A DNA stretch of 64,000 bases, from positions 1,014 through 65,013 of the forward strand of contig JAFDZO010000006.1 of NCBI GenBank assembly GCA_018266845.1, read 5' to 3'. The notes below the pieces were generated by a model that had not been told where the DNA came from, made no database searches, and saw only the letters and a program-made list of their open reading frames with translations. Within the stretch, counting starts at the first letter, position 1. Each line of letters starts with the position of its first letter. A program made the position numbers and the translations under genes. The DNA is from Bacteroidota bacterium (GTDB lineage: Bacteria; Bacteroidota; Ignavibacteria; Tepidaquicellales; Tepidaquicellaceae). This document shows positions 1 to 9,300 of the stretch, piece after piece.

Positions 1-1334
1 TATTTATTCTTTAACTCTTTTATTCTCTGGTCTGCATCAACATACATTGTTCTGAATACATAATACTTCACTGCCTTCTCCTTGAAATAAACGTACTGGT
101 GATTTCCCTTCGTTTCTACTTCAGGCGCTTTTAGTCTTTTAGAAATATAAAATACCGGTCCCTTTGAATCCAACTTAATCAATACTGCTACAACAGCAAA
201 AATCGGTGTCAAAAATAATAAAGCGAAAAATGCCACAATTCTGTCAGTAGCATTTATTAAAAATAAATTGAACTTTGTTTTAAAAGGCACAAGCCTGTGC
301 GACTTCAGAACATTATCATCATCCACATACATTCCGAAATTTAACGGAACGCTAAGATGATAATTTTTATTTACAACGGAATCCTTTATCTCTACATCTT
401 TTCCTACATAAGTATTACTCATTATTACTGATTTGCTCAGCACTGCATTTTCATCAATGAATAGTTCCTTGCCGAGCACTAAAGGACCTTCAAGTTTTAC
501 TCCTTTAGCAATTTCAGTGTTTTCACCGATGATAATTGGCGGCTTAAAATTTTCTATCTGCAAGTCATCAAACTTTACGGAAGAATGAACATACATTCCC
601 TCCTTCAGCTTACTTGAATTTTTTGTATCCACAAGGTTTTCTTCGCAGAGTCTCATATTCAAATTCCAATATTCTTCAAGCGAATCTATATTATTCCATT
701 CATCTTCGGTTACAAAAACCGACACAGGGATATTTTTTTCTATTAATGCCGGAAGAACATCCTGCACAATGCTTAAGTGCGATTTATCAGCCGGCATGTG
801 CTGAAAAATCTCCGGCTCAAAAAAATACACTCCGCAATTGATAAAATCTTCAGTTATATTCTCAGCTTCATTGATGCCTTTAAGTTTATTCTCTTCGTCA
901 AGAGTAACTTTCCAGTCCTTGCTTTTCTTGCTTGCCTTTTTAACACAAATTGTAGCAACCGATTTATTTTCTTTATGAAAACTTAAAAGGTTGGCAAGAT
1001 TTATATTATGATAACTGTCTCCCGTCAAGACAAGAAATGTCTCGCTGAAAAAACTCTTTACTCTTTTTAAAGCTCCGGCAGTTCCGCAAAGATTTTTTTC
1101 AATTGAGTAGGAAATTTTCACTCCGTGCCTTGAGCCGTCTGAAAAATATTTATCAATTTGTTCGGGAAGGTAGTGAAGATTGATTTTAATATCCTTAAAA
1201 TCATGTCGGCTGCAAAGCTCTACAGAATACTCCATTACAGGCTTATTGCAGACAGGAAGCATTGGCTTTGGAATCGTAAGTGTCAGCGGTCTTAATCTTT
1301 CGCCAAATCCGGCGGCAAGTATCATCGCTTTCAT
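1..1334 (-). CDS. Sugar-phosphate nucleotidyltransferase fused to sugar transferase (partial)
   Basis: This is the N-terminal 444 residues of a protein running off the left edge; I translated it directly. It opens with MKAMILAAGFGERLRPLT and KPMLPV, the nucleotide-binding signature of NDP-sugar pyrophosphorylases (roughly residues 1-235). Residues 245-345 look like left-handed beta-helix hexapeptide repeats. From about residue 355 a new domain begins: a hydrophobic helix, then L-I-K-L-D-S-K-G-P-V-F and later F-R-T-M-Y-V-D-A, which is the start of a bacterial sugar transferase (polyprenyl-phosphate glycosylphosphotransferase, PF02397-like). Such transferases start lipid-linked glycan synthesis at the inner membrane. 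The ATG at 1334 abuts the TAG of the upstream HATPase gene, so translation is probably coupled. The nucleotide and sugar used cannot be told from the sequence. The fusion itself is seen directly because one frame stays open throughout; the catalytic C-terminus lies outside the window. Confidence 0.85.
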   Translation of the reverse strand, partial: MKAMILAAGFGERLRPLTLTIPKPMLPVCNKPVMEYSVELCSRHDFKDIKINLHYLPEQIDKYFSDGSRHGVKISYSIEKNLCGTAGALKRVKSFFSETFLVLTGDSYHNINLANLLSFHKENKSVATICVKKASKKSKDWKVTLDEENKLKGINEAENITEDFINCGVYFFEPEIFQHMPADKSHLSIVQDVLPALIEKNIPVSVFVTEDEWNNIDSLEEYWNLNMRLCEENLVDTKNSSKLKEGMYVHSSVKFDDLQIENFKPPIIIGENTEIAKGVKLEGPLVLGKELFIDENAVLSKSVIMSNTYVGKDVEIKDSVVNKNYHLSVPLNFGMYVDDDNVLKSHRLVPFKTKFNLFLINATDRIVAFFALLFLTPIFAVVAVLIKLDSKGPVFYISKRLKAPEVETKGNHQYVYFKEKAVKYYVFRTMYVDADQRIKELKNK

Positions 1335-1916
1335 CTATACATCATCTCCCTTAATATTTTTAATAATTGCAAACACGTCTTTACCGTTCTCTGTCCGGTT
1401 ATAGGTTACTTTATCCGATAAACATGCAATAAGATACAGACCGTAATGTTCCGGCACTTCCTTTTTTATCAAATTTTTATTTTCTGCTTTTTTGTGATGA
1501 AGCTCCATGCTGTATTTTCCGGTAACTCTGCTCAGGACAATATTTTCATCATCGCGGTAAACAACAAACTCGCTGTTCAGAATATTTTCATTGTAGGGCG
1601 GCGCATTTTTTTCCGCGTAGTTTCCGAATTCATCAACTGATTTAATCATAAAACCCTCGCCTGTTGTTTCAATTTCTATCTTCAGTTCTATACTGCTTAA
1701 AGTATATCTGAGTATAATATTGCTGCTTTGCGAGTGAGACACTGCATTTGAAAACAGCTCATAGTTGAGAATGCGTAAATCCTGTATAAATTTTTCCCTG
1801 TCTTCGTCTTTTTTAAATTTTGCTTTTGATTTGACTAAAATTTCAGCAGTATCATTTACAAAATGAATATAGTCAACGGAACTGTTTATGATTAATGAAA
1901 CACTTTCCTCTTTCAT
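1335..1916 (-). CDS. HATPase-domain serine kinase / anti-sigma-factor-like protein (RsbW/SpoIIAB type)
   Basis: 193 aa. The fold signature is a GHKL ATPase: an N box with E53, N57 and H61 in NYELFSNAVSHS, a G1-like ETTGEGF, and a G2-like EHYGLYLI near residue 157. In partner-switching systems this kinase phosphorylates a STAS antagonist and holds a sigma factor or other target. The STAS protein is encoded immediately upstream and a PP2C phosphatase two genes further up, so all three classical components are present. The gap to the STAS gene is 110 nt and no clear Shine-Dalgarno precedes the ATG. The stop abuts the start of the downstream nucleotidyltransferase gene. The G1 box lacks the usual Asp (D-x-G-x-G), so ATP binding may be altered. 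No sigma factor gene is seen in the window; the target is unknown. Confidence 0.75.
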   Translation of the reverse strand: MKEESVSLIINSSVDYIHFVNDTAEILVKSKAKFKKDEDREKFIQDLRILNYELFSNAVSHSQSSNIILRYTLSSIELKIEIETTGEGFMIKSVDEFGNYAEKNAPPYNENILNSEFVVYRDDENIVLSRVTGKYSMELHHKKAENKNLIKKEVPEHYGLYLIACLSDKVTYNRTENGKDVFAIIKNIKGDDV

Positions 1917-2026
1917 TAATGTTTTGATTGTGCTTTTGAATTAAAGAAATGAAAGATACATATTCTCCAGGGGGAACAACCGAGCGGCAGCAAAACATCC
2001 TGCTGATAAATATTTTAAACAAAAAC

Positions 2027-2365
2027 TTAGAAGCTGCTTACTGCATCTTCCTTTGCATCGAATATTTCAAAAACTTTATAAAGGCGTGTAAGCTCGAACA
2101 TAGCCCGTACAGGTGCCTGCAAACCGACAATCTTAATATCCCCTTTTACTGCCGTTACTTTCTTCAAGCCTGAAACTATTGCGCCGAGAAACGAGCTGTC
2201 AACAAATTCAACATCGGTCAGGTCAATGATAAGTTTTTTCTTTCCGTCTTTTTCAATTAAATCAAAAAGGTATTGTTTGAAGTCTTTTGCTGCATCGGCA
2301 GTTGCCCTGCGAAGCTTTATAACGAGAAATGTTATTCCGTTTTGGTCAATGGCTTCGTAATTCAT
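2027..2365 (-). CDS. STAS-domain anti-sigma factor antagonist (SpoIIAA/RsbV-like)
   Basis: 112 aa, the usual length for a single-domain STAS protein. The conserved phosphorylation loop is VEFVDSSFLGAI; by analogy with SpoIIAA the modified residue would be S58, at the same number as in B. subtilis. The phosphorylated form is expected to be released by the HATPase kinase encoded downstream and regenerated by the PP2C phosphatase encoded upstream. A strong Shine-Dalgarno (AAAGGAG, 2373-2379) lies 7 nt before the ATG. The gene is separated from the glycosyltransferase gene by 52 nt in the same direction. Assignment to the family is secure; that it pairs with these particular neighbours is inference from the operon. 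Confidence 0.85.
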   Translation of the reverse strand: MNYEAIDQNGITFLVIKLRRATADAAKDFKQYLFDLIEKDGKKKLIIDLTDVEFVDSSFLGAIVSGLKKVTAVKGDIKIVGLQAPVRAMFELTRLYKVFEIFDAKEDAVSSF

Positions 2366-2417
2366 TTTGTATCTCCTTTAAGGTTATAATATTATATATA
2401 TTGTATTTTTTTAAAAT

Positions 2418-3860
2418 TTATCTCTTTGCTCTTTCCCAGATTACCTTTTGCTCGCCCGTAATATAGCGTTTTAACCCGATATAGGCAGAGTAGTTCATAA
2501 CGAACAAAACATAGGGTATATTGAACAGTTTTACTTTCTTTTTTTGCTTTTCCAGTATAAAACCGAACAATGCAAATATATAAAAACTTATCTGAACTAA
2601 TAAAGTGAGAAAGTATAAATACGAAAATGAATTTATTAACAGATATATATTCAAAATCAATGCCAAAGGAATAATAAAAGGCACAACTGCCCACCTTAGA
2701 ACACGATGTGAAATATACTGAAAAGAGAGTATTCTGTATTTAAAAATGTTAAAAAGCGATTTCAAAATAACAATTGCCTGAAATCCGCCCGCTGCAATTC
2801 TCCTTCTTCGGATGTATTCTTCTTTCATATCTACTGTCGGCTCTTCCTCAGCGTATGCCTCCGGTTCGTAAATCACTCTGTATCCTTTTTCGGCAACCTT
2901 CATCGAAACGACAAAATCTTCTATCAAAGTATTCTGTGCAACTCCTTCGCCCCAGAGATTTTTTCTAATTGCGAAGATTTCCCCTGCTGCTCCTACGCAG
3001 GTCCACAACTTTGAATCAATTTTTTTGAGAAGCGATTCATACTTCCAATAAAGACCCTCGCCTTCCCCGCTTGTCGAGTGCTCGCTTTTTTTAACTCTCT
3101 TTTCGCCGGCAACGCAGCCGACCTGCTTATCTGCAAAATGTTTCGTGAGATTTATCAGCGCTTCTTTATTGAAATAAGAATTAGCGTCCGAGAAAACAAG
3201 TATTTCTCCGTTTGCCTTTTCTACTGTTCTGTTTACCTGAGAAATTTTTCCTTTTCTTTCAATGTCCTTCGTAATTTTTATATCAATTTCATCCTCGCTG
3301 CTCAATCTCTCAATATGCTTATCAATATTCTTTTTTCCTTCAAGTGAAATATCATCCGTCGTAAAAGATTCTCCCTCAAGATGCTGCTCAATTTCTGTTA
3401 ATACATTAGCGCTGCGAAGATTACCGCTGTTTTCATATTTACTGAACTTCAGGTATATTTCCTCATCCTTTGATGTCGTATTCTTTAAGTCAGGCTCAAT
3501 GAGAAAATTCTTATAAAACTCATCAATCGTTTCATCAACTTCTTTTGATGTATCATAAGCAATTGCAAAAACCACTTCAAGCTTTTCGCGCGGATAAATT
3601 AGCGCCTGAGTGTTTTCAATTTTTTCTTTGATTATACGCTGAGGTTCACCCGATGCAGATATTACAAAAGTTACAGCCGGATAGTATGATTCATTTTCCG
3701 GGACAATTCTTTCAGACTTAACGTAATTGTACGGCTTGGGTATCAGTTTCATAAGCGAAGGAACTTTTGAAATAAAAATTATCAAAATTCCATACCCGGC
3801 GTAAGAATAAAAAATTGTAAACAGGAAAACCCAGAATAATATTTCCGATGTAATATACAA
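2418..3860 (-). CDS. Family 2 membrane glycosyltransferase
   Basis: 480 aa. A transmembrane helix (about 6-30) precedes a GT2 catalytic domain: PAVTFVISASGEP (61-73), an acidic SDAN (D225) as the D-x-D equivalent, E314-D315 in LIEDFVVSMKVAEKGY, and an Arg-rich RRRRIAAGGFQ (351-361) in place of Q-x-x-R-W. At least two C-terminal helices follow (about 375-440). This layout is that of processive or polyprenyl-linked glycosyltransferases making surface polysaccharide. Residues about 112-195 form a charged insertion between the D103 region and the K-G-K-I-S-Q segment, which is longer than the usual spacing. The start is TTG at 3860, supported by an AAGGTG Shine-Dalgarno 8 nt upstream that overlaps the end of the preceding response-regulator gene. 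It is embedded among partner-switching genes, which suggests its product is controlled by them. Substrate unknown. Confidence 0.8.
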   Translation of the reverse strand: MYITSEILFWVFLFTIFYSYAGYGILIIFISKVPSLMKLIPKPYNYVKSERIVPENESYYPAVTFVISASGEPQRIIKEKIENTQALIYPREKLEVVFAIAYDTSKEVDETIDEFYKNFLIEPDLKNTTSKDEEIYLKFSKYENSGNLRSANVLTEIEQHLEGESFTTDDISLEGKKNIDKHIERLSSEDEIDIKITKDIERKGKISQVNRTVEKANGEILVFSDANSYFNKEALINLTKHFADKQVGCVAGEKRVKKSEHSTSGEGEGLYWKYESLLKKIDSKLWTCVGAAGEIFAIRKNLWGEGVAQNTLIEDFVVSMKVAEKGYRVIYEPEAYAEEEPTVDMKEEYIRRRRIAAGGFQAIVILKSLFNIFKYRILSFQYISHRVLRWAVVPFIIPLALILNIYLLINSFSYLYFLTLLVQISFYIFALFGFILEKQKKKVKLFNIPYVLFVMNYSAYIGLKRYITGEQKVIWERAKR

Positions 3861-3861
3861 A

Positions 3862-5421
3862 TCAATTGCACCTTATAGCTATCATGCTGACATCATCATC
3901 AAAAATGCCGCCCGTGAACTCAAGAAATTTTTCTTTTACATAATCGAATTGATTCGGCAGCGCAGCAGACTCTTCAATTGATAATACAAGCCGCTCCATG
4001 CCGTATTGCTCGCCGTTTTTATTTCGTGATTCTATTATTCCGTCAGTCAGCACAAACATAGAATCGTGATGCTTCAGGCTCATTGTAATCGTATCATAAT
4101 CTCCGTCCTGCCTTGCGCCGAGAAGCATTCCTTCAGACTGGTAAGGCATTACGTGTTTGCTGTCTTCATCGTAATAAAGTAAACCCAAATCTCCCGCCCC
4201 GGAGTATTGCACCTGCTTCGTTCTTCTGTTAACAATTATCAGTGAAACAGTCGTGAATATTTCCGAAATCTTCGCATCATCATAAATAGATTCGTTTACC
4301 TTCTTTAAAACTTCTTTAGCAGAAAAAACTTTCTGCTCTTTCAAAACAACTCTTATTGCGCTTCGCAGATAGCCGATGAATGAGAACGTAAAGAACCACG
4401 CGCCCCATTTCTTTCCCATAACGTCTCCAAGAATAACAACTAAATTATCTTCATCAAGCTCTATGTAATCTATGAAATCACCTCCGGGCATACCTTTGAA
4501 CGGAACGTGCCAGTGAATAATTTCAAAGCCGTCAAATGAAGGTGTGTTCTTCGGTACAACTTCCATACTGATTGAATCGGCAGCTTCCTGCAGTTCAAGC
4601 AAAGTGTTTTGTCTCTCTTTTCTTATAGTCTTTAGCACGTTGCCAACCTTTGCAGCAACAAGTCTCGGATTGGTAGTTTTGCTTATGAAGTCTTTTATAT
4701 CCAAGTCAAAACTTTCCATTATAACATTGTCCTGATCATTTGCGGTAAGAAAAATAAATGGAATCTGGCTCAGCCTGTTATCCTCAAGCAGCATTTTTCT
4801 GAATGAAAACCCGTCAACTTCCGGCATCATGTAATCGGATAAAATCAAATCGGGATTGTGCATTCTTGCCAAAGCAAATCCTTCCTGCGCATTATTTGCG
4901 ATTAAGCATTCATACCCTGCTCCGATGAAAGTAACGCTAAGAATTTTTAAAATAATCGGGTCATCATCTACGAGAAGAATCTGAAACGGCTTTTCTGCAA
5001 AAGTTTCTTCAAACTTTTTCCTGATTCCATAAACACGATAAATCTCAACCCTTTTCAAAATCGAATTTGTCTTCAAAAGCAAATCCTGAATGTTAACGGG
5101 CTTGGAAATAAAATCGTCCGCGCCTAAGTTAAGGGCTTTTATCTTATCTTCATTGGAAGTTTTCGCCGTGATAAATACGAATGGCAGCGCCTGATACCTT
5201 TCATCCTGTCTTACAAGTCCGCAAAACTCAAAGCCGTCCATATCATCCATCATTACGTCGCAGAAAACCAAGTCAATATTTTCTTTCTTAATTATCTTAA
5301 GACCGTTTTTGGAGGAGTCAGCATCAAACACTGTGTACCCCTCTTTTTCTAAATTATGACAGATTAGTTTTCTTGTAACGGCATCATCATCTATTACTAA
5401 TATTTGCCTGTTTTTCTTCAT
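3862..5421 (-). CDS. Dual-receiver PP2C-type serine phosphatase (RsbU/SpoIIE-like response regulator)
   Basis: 519 aa from ATG 5421. REC1 (about 5-120) has the acidic triplet IDDD and phospho-acceptor D55 in LVFCDVMM, with K in FISKPV. REC2 (about 147-262) has VDDDP, ILSDYMMPEVDGF and FISK. A helical linker leads to a PP2C/SpoIIE domain (about 300-519) with the metal-binding GGDF, GDVMGK, LTDGIIE and DDDVSMIAI motifs. Enzymes of this design dephosphorylate STAS antagonists in response to a two-component input. The STAS and HATPase partners are two and three genes downstream. A longer reading from TTG 5445 would overlap the barrel gene by 11 nt; I prefer the ATG because the REC domain begins directly after it, although neither start has a clear Shine-Dalgarno. 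No cognate histidine kinase is adjacent. Confidence 0.88.
   Translation of the reverse strand: MKKNRQILVIDDDAVTRKLICHNLEKEGYTVFDADSSKNGLKIIKKENIDLVFCDVMMDDMDGFEFCGLVRQDERYQALPFVFITAKTSNEDKIKALNLGADDFISKPVNIQDLLLKTNSILKRVEIYRVYGIRKKFEETFAEKPFQILLVDDDPIILKILSVTFIGAGYECLIANNAQEGFALARMHNPDLILSDYMMPEVDGFSFRKMLLEDNRLSQIPFIFLTANDQDNVIMESFDLDIKDFISKTTNPRLVAAKVGNVLKTIRKERQNTLLELQEAADSISMEVVPKNTPSFDGFEIIHWHVPFKGMPGGDFIDYIELDEDNLVVILGDVMGKKWGAWFFTFSFIGYLRSAIRVVLKEQKVFSAKEVLKKVNESIYDDAKISEIFTTVSLIIVNRRTKQVQYSGAGDLGLLYYDEDSKHVMPYQSEGMLLGARQDGDYDTITMSLKHHDSMFVLTDGIIESRNKNGEQYGMERLVLSIEESAALPNQFDYVKEKFLEFTGGIFDDDVSMIAIRCN
3869..3874 (-). promoter_or_regulatory. Shine-Dalgarno deciding the TTG start of the GT2 gene
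   Basis: AAGGTG on the minus strand ends 8 nt before TTG 3860. It lies inside the last codons of the REC-REC-PP2C gene (stop 3864-3862), so termination and re-initiation are close together. No in-frame ATG lies upstream before a stop. Confidence 0.55.
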
Positions 5422-5434
5422 TAAAAAAAATTTT

Positions 5435-6325
5435 CTAAAATTCAAGAATGAAACCGAACTTGCTTACATTACCCAAGTCTCCGTTTCTGCTATAGCTGAA
5501 ATCTAAATTTACATGAGAATATTTAATGCCGATTCCCGCAGAACCTGCATCCTGAATGCTGTTATATCCGCCCCTCAATTTAATCATATTTTTATAAATA
5601 TCATATTCACTCCCTATGGAAAATAATAGCTTTTTGTTTCCGGTTATAAAAATTTCCGGTGAAATTGTAAGCGAAGGAATAATCTTATATGCTGCGCCTA
5701 ATTTAAATTTGCTAATGTAAACATCTTCCCGCCCGTTCAATTTTATCTTCGCTCCGATTGCATCCTGTATCATTAATCCCATACTAAATTTATCATTAAT
5801 AGTGCTCAACAAAGCAACATCTAACCCATACCCCGTTGATTCAAATCCTGCAATTGAATGTCTTATAATTTTTGTATTCAAGCCTATCTGAAGATTATCC
5901 GTAACTTTACGCGAGAACGAAAATAATAATGCCATCTCGTTATCGGAAAATGTTTCGCCGGAAGGACCTGAAACGTTTTCTACATAGGGAATATCAGATA
6001 CAGATGAATAAATTACGCCAAGCCCTACAGTACCGAATTCAAAGCCCTTCGAGACTCCGAGATTTCCGTAATTTAAACCCGAAACTGCGCCGAATAGATT
6101 TGAATACATACCCATCACCTGTAATTGCGTATTCGTTGAGAGTCCTGCGGGATTATAATAGATTGCAGAAACATCGTTTGCGATTGCAGTGAAAGAATTG
6201 CCAAGAGAAGAGGCTCTTGCTCCGAAGCCGTTTTTCATAAACGCTCCCGGCTCGCCGCCCTCGCCGCTTTGCGCGAAAATTTTCGATGCGAATAATACTA
6301 ATGCTAAAAATAAAAATTTTCTCAT
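5435..6325 (-). CDS. PorV/PorQ-like outer-membrane beta-barrel protein
   Basis: 296 aa with a signal peptide (MRKFLFLALVLFASKIFAQ). The mature start GFGARASSLGNSFTAIANDV, followed by S-A-I-Y-Y-N-P-A-G-L, is the hallmark of the PorV/PorQ family, FadL-like 14-strand barrels of which PorV shuttles T9SS cargo to the attachment complex. The remaining sequence alternates polar and hydrophobic residues and ends in F-G-F-I-L-E-F, as expected for a barrel with a C-terminal aromatic residue. Its ATG overlaps the stop of the upstream T9SS cargo gene (ATGA, 6325-6322), so the two are translationally coupled. That pairing suggests a dedicated shuttle or accessory barrel for the cargo; this is inference. 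It could alternatively be a general porin of the same family. Confidence 0.8.
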   Translation of the reverse strand: MRKFLFLALVLFASKIFAQSGEGGEPGAFMKNGFGARASSLGNSFTAIANDVSAIYYNPAGLSTNTQLQVMGMYSNLFGAVSGLNYGNLGVSKGFEFGTVGLGVIYSSVSDIPYVENVSGPSGETFSDNEMALLFSFSRKVTDNLQIGLNTKIIRHSIAGFESTGYGLDVALLSTINDKFSMGLMIQDAIGAKIKLNGREDVYISKFKLGAAYKIIPSLTISPEIFITGNKKLLFSIGSEYDIYKNMIKLRGGYNSIQDAGSAGIGIKYSHVNLDFSYSRNGDLGNVSKFGFILEF

Positions 6326-9300
6326 CTTACTACTCCCATCTTTTGGCTTTTTGTGTATTCCGTTCCGCTTACATTCGCCTTTATTATATAGATGTAAGCC
6401 CCGTTTGCAACGGCTGTGCCTCTGTCATTTTTCAAATCCCATCTATAATCGTAGTAAAATCCGTTTCTCGTAAATTCTTTAAAAGTTACAGTCTTCACAA
6501 GCTGACCGCCAATATCAAAAATCTGGAGCTTAATATCCTGAGTTCCTATGGGAAGCTCTGCTCTTATCAATGTTGTTGATTCTTTAACGGGATTAGGGTA
6601 ATTAAAAATCTGTCCCAATTGATTTCCGGCAGGATTAACATTGTTTGCAATTCCGTCAAACTTTGTATTTGTTAAATCCTTACCGAAATACTGCCATTGA
6701 ATTATTCCGCTTGAAACGGAATTAGGAAGTTCATAGGTCTTAATCGTTTCATCAAAGGAAGCAATGGTAACATCAAATTTTCCGTTGCCGTCTAAATCTC
6801 CTATGGCGGGAGAAGAAATAATCCAGCCGCTCGCAAGGCTGAAAAGATTTGTGGAAGCCAAATCCATTACTCCGTCTTTGTTTATTACAAACACTGCTCC
6901 GTTCATTCCGCAGAAAATTGCTTCGGGAAATCCGTCGCCGTCAACATCTGCTGCAACCGGACTGGAATTTATTTCAGTGTTTGTCTGCATGTTCCAGATT
7001 GTAGAAAATGACGCATCAGGTGTTACAGATAAAATATTTCCGTCAGTACCGCCAATCAAAATCTCCTTAGTGGAATCTCTGTTCATATCGGCAACTATGG
7101 GAGAGGAGATGAACCCTTGTGAAAGCTGCCGCTTTGCGGTAATAGTCCCATTCGGTTTTATTAGATATAAATATCCTCCGCCTGAAGCAGCCACAATTTG
7201 AAACTCATTTCCGTTGAGTTTAGAAATCACCGGTGAAGAAAAAATCATGTTATCCAGCTTAACAGGAAATCCTGACTGTATGCTGCCATCTGCGCGCACA
7301 ACATTAATTGTGCTATCGGCAGTGCCGACTACAATTTCCTTCGAGCCGTCATTATCTATATCACCCACAGCCGGCGATGAGAGAATTACAAGGTTTCCGT
7401 AGGAATCCGCCGTGCTCTGAACTTTTACAGGAAAGCCGTTTTTCAACTGCCCGTCAAATCCCAGCACAAACACATTTCCACTTCCTGAAAAAGCGACTAT
7501 CTCTTTGTTTCCGTCATTATATATATCAGCAATTACAGGAGAAGATTTTACAGGACCACCTGTATAGAAAGGAAATCCTTTTAATAAGTTTCCGTTGTTA
7601 TCTATAGCAAAAATATTTCCGTCGTCAGAACCAAATACAATCACTTTCTTTCCGCCCTGAATTGAATCAACTGCAGCAGTAGAGCGGATTATGCCATCAG
7701 TCGGGAAAGGAAAACCGGGCATAAATTCTCCGTTGGACTTTAACGCATACATTCTCTTATCCATTGCGCCGATAATCACTTCCTTCTTTCCGTCTCCGTC
7801 TAAATCATAGTATTTCGGCGATGCAAAAAATTTTGAAATAGAATCCTGAAACAGTCTTTTACCAATGCCTTTGTTTCCTTCAAACCTATCTTGAGTATAA
7901 GAAACATTGGAATGAGAATCCGGGGTAACAATTCTCTTGTTCCATACTTTTGTTGTATCAGGAAAATTATACCAATCGGTGTTTGTAGTCTTATTTGATG
8001 TTATGTAAGAAGTAAATCTCGGATAAGCTTCCCATATCGGATAAGCAGGTCCCTCAAGGGGCCACCTGAAGTTATTCGGATTTTGATAACCCAAATCAAG
8101 ATAATATCCATAAAGAGGATTTCCGACAAGCGCCGCGTTATCAAGATTCTGCGTATTCCCGGATGGACCGGCTATAGAAGCTATATGTATTTCACCTCCG
8201 ACCGATGTAATAATAAAAGGATCTGATGACGATGTCGTGAACCCGCTTAAAGGATTGGAAGTATTGTTAACCGTAATTTCCAGTTTTGCCTTATACCCCT
8301 TTTTTACGCCTGACTGCAAAAGACTTGTATTGGTACTGAACAGTCCTCCGGCAGGCGGAAGCGCTGCCTTGCTTGAAGGAAATATTGTAGTTGTAAATGC
8401 TCCGCTGTTCGATTGATTAGAATAACTCAACGCGGAAATTGTATTTCCAAGCGTATCATAAACAGAAAGAGAAACCGTTGTGCTGCCTGTTAAGGAAATC
8501 TTGTGCTTGAATGTATGGTCGTATGATGAGCCTCTTGCAAGCGCTTCGTAATCATAGGTAATTTTCGTTATGTTCTGGCTGTTATCGGTTACAATTGTCT
8601 GCGTCATTGAGGCAACAAAATCATTCACATCCCAGTCGTTCCACGCGCTGTTTTTTATATCTTCAAATGCCAGCACATAATTGTTTACAACGGTATATGG
8701 ATTATTATTTTTAATTTTAATGGAAGACGAATTTTGCGCAGAGAGAGTATCACTAAGAGCATTTCCTTTCACTAAAGTAGAAATACTTAATTCAGTTCCG
8801 TTAGCCACGGGATTTCCCGTATAATAATTAGACTCCGCCTTACCGGTTATTTTTATTTTCAAAGTATCGGAGGATGAAAGGCTGAATGAACTTAAACTCA
8901 CCGTACTCTGAGCATTTCCTGCTGAATATGTTCCCGACCCAAGATTTCCCTGAGTATTGCTAACAAAGCTTGATGATTGGTAAAGAATGCCATCGGGTAT
9001 TGTTACAGTTACATTAGCTCCGCTTAATGCTGCGCCTGTAGGGTTTGTAACATAAGCAAAATATGAACAGGTATCACCCGATGTAACTTCCGGCTTGCTG
9101 AAATTATTTGTAACAGATAAGCTTTGCGCCGTTCCGTCATTTGCAAAACACATCCAGTCGCCTGACCAGTTACTTACAGCAGCAGTAACCGGCTGAGTGG
9201 AAGTAAGTCGCATGTAAGGAATTGTTGAAGAGTTTCCGCTTAATTGATTATACTTCGTTTTGTTTACCTTAAAATCATAAAATTTTCCTGCAGAAAGATT

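Noticed and set aside
2392-2694. Minus-strand 100-codon frame near the GT2 3' end
   Set aside because: Overlaps the GT2 C-terminus in another frame on the same strand; the GT2 frame has family motifs and this one does not.
6764-7201. Plus-strand open frame of 145 codons
   Set aside because: It is antisense to the FG-GAP region of the large cargo gene, whose repeated Asp-rich codons give long antisense frames. No ribosome-binding site or recognisable motif.
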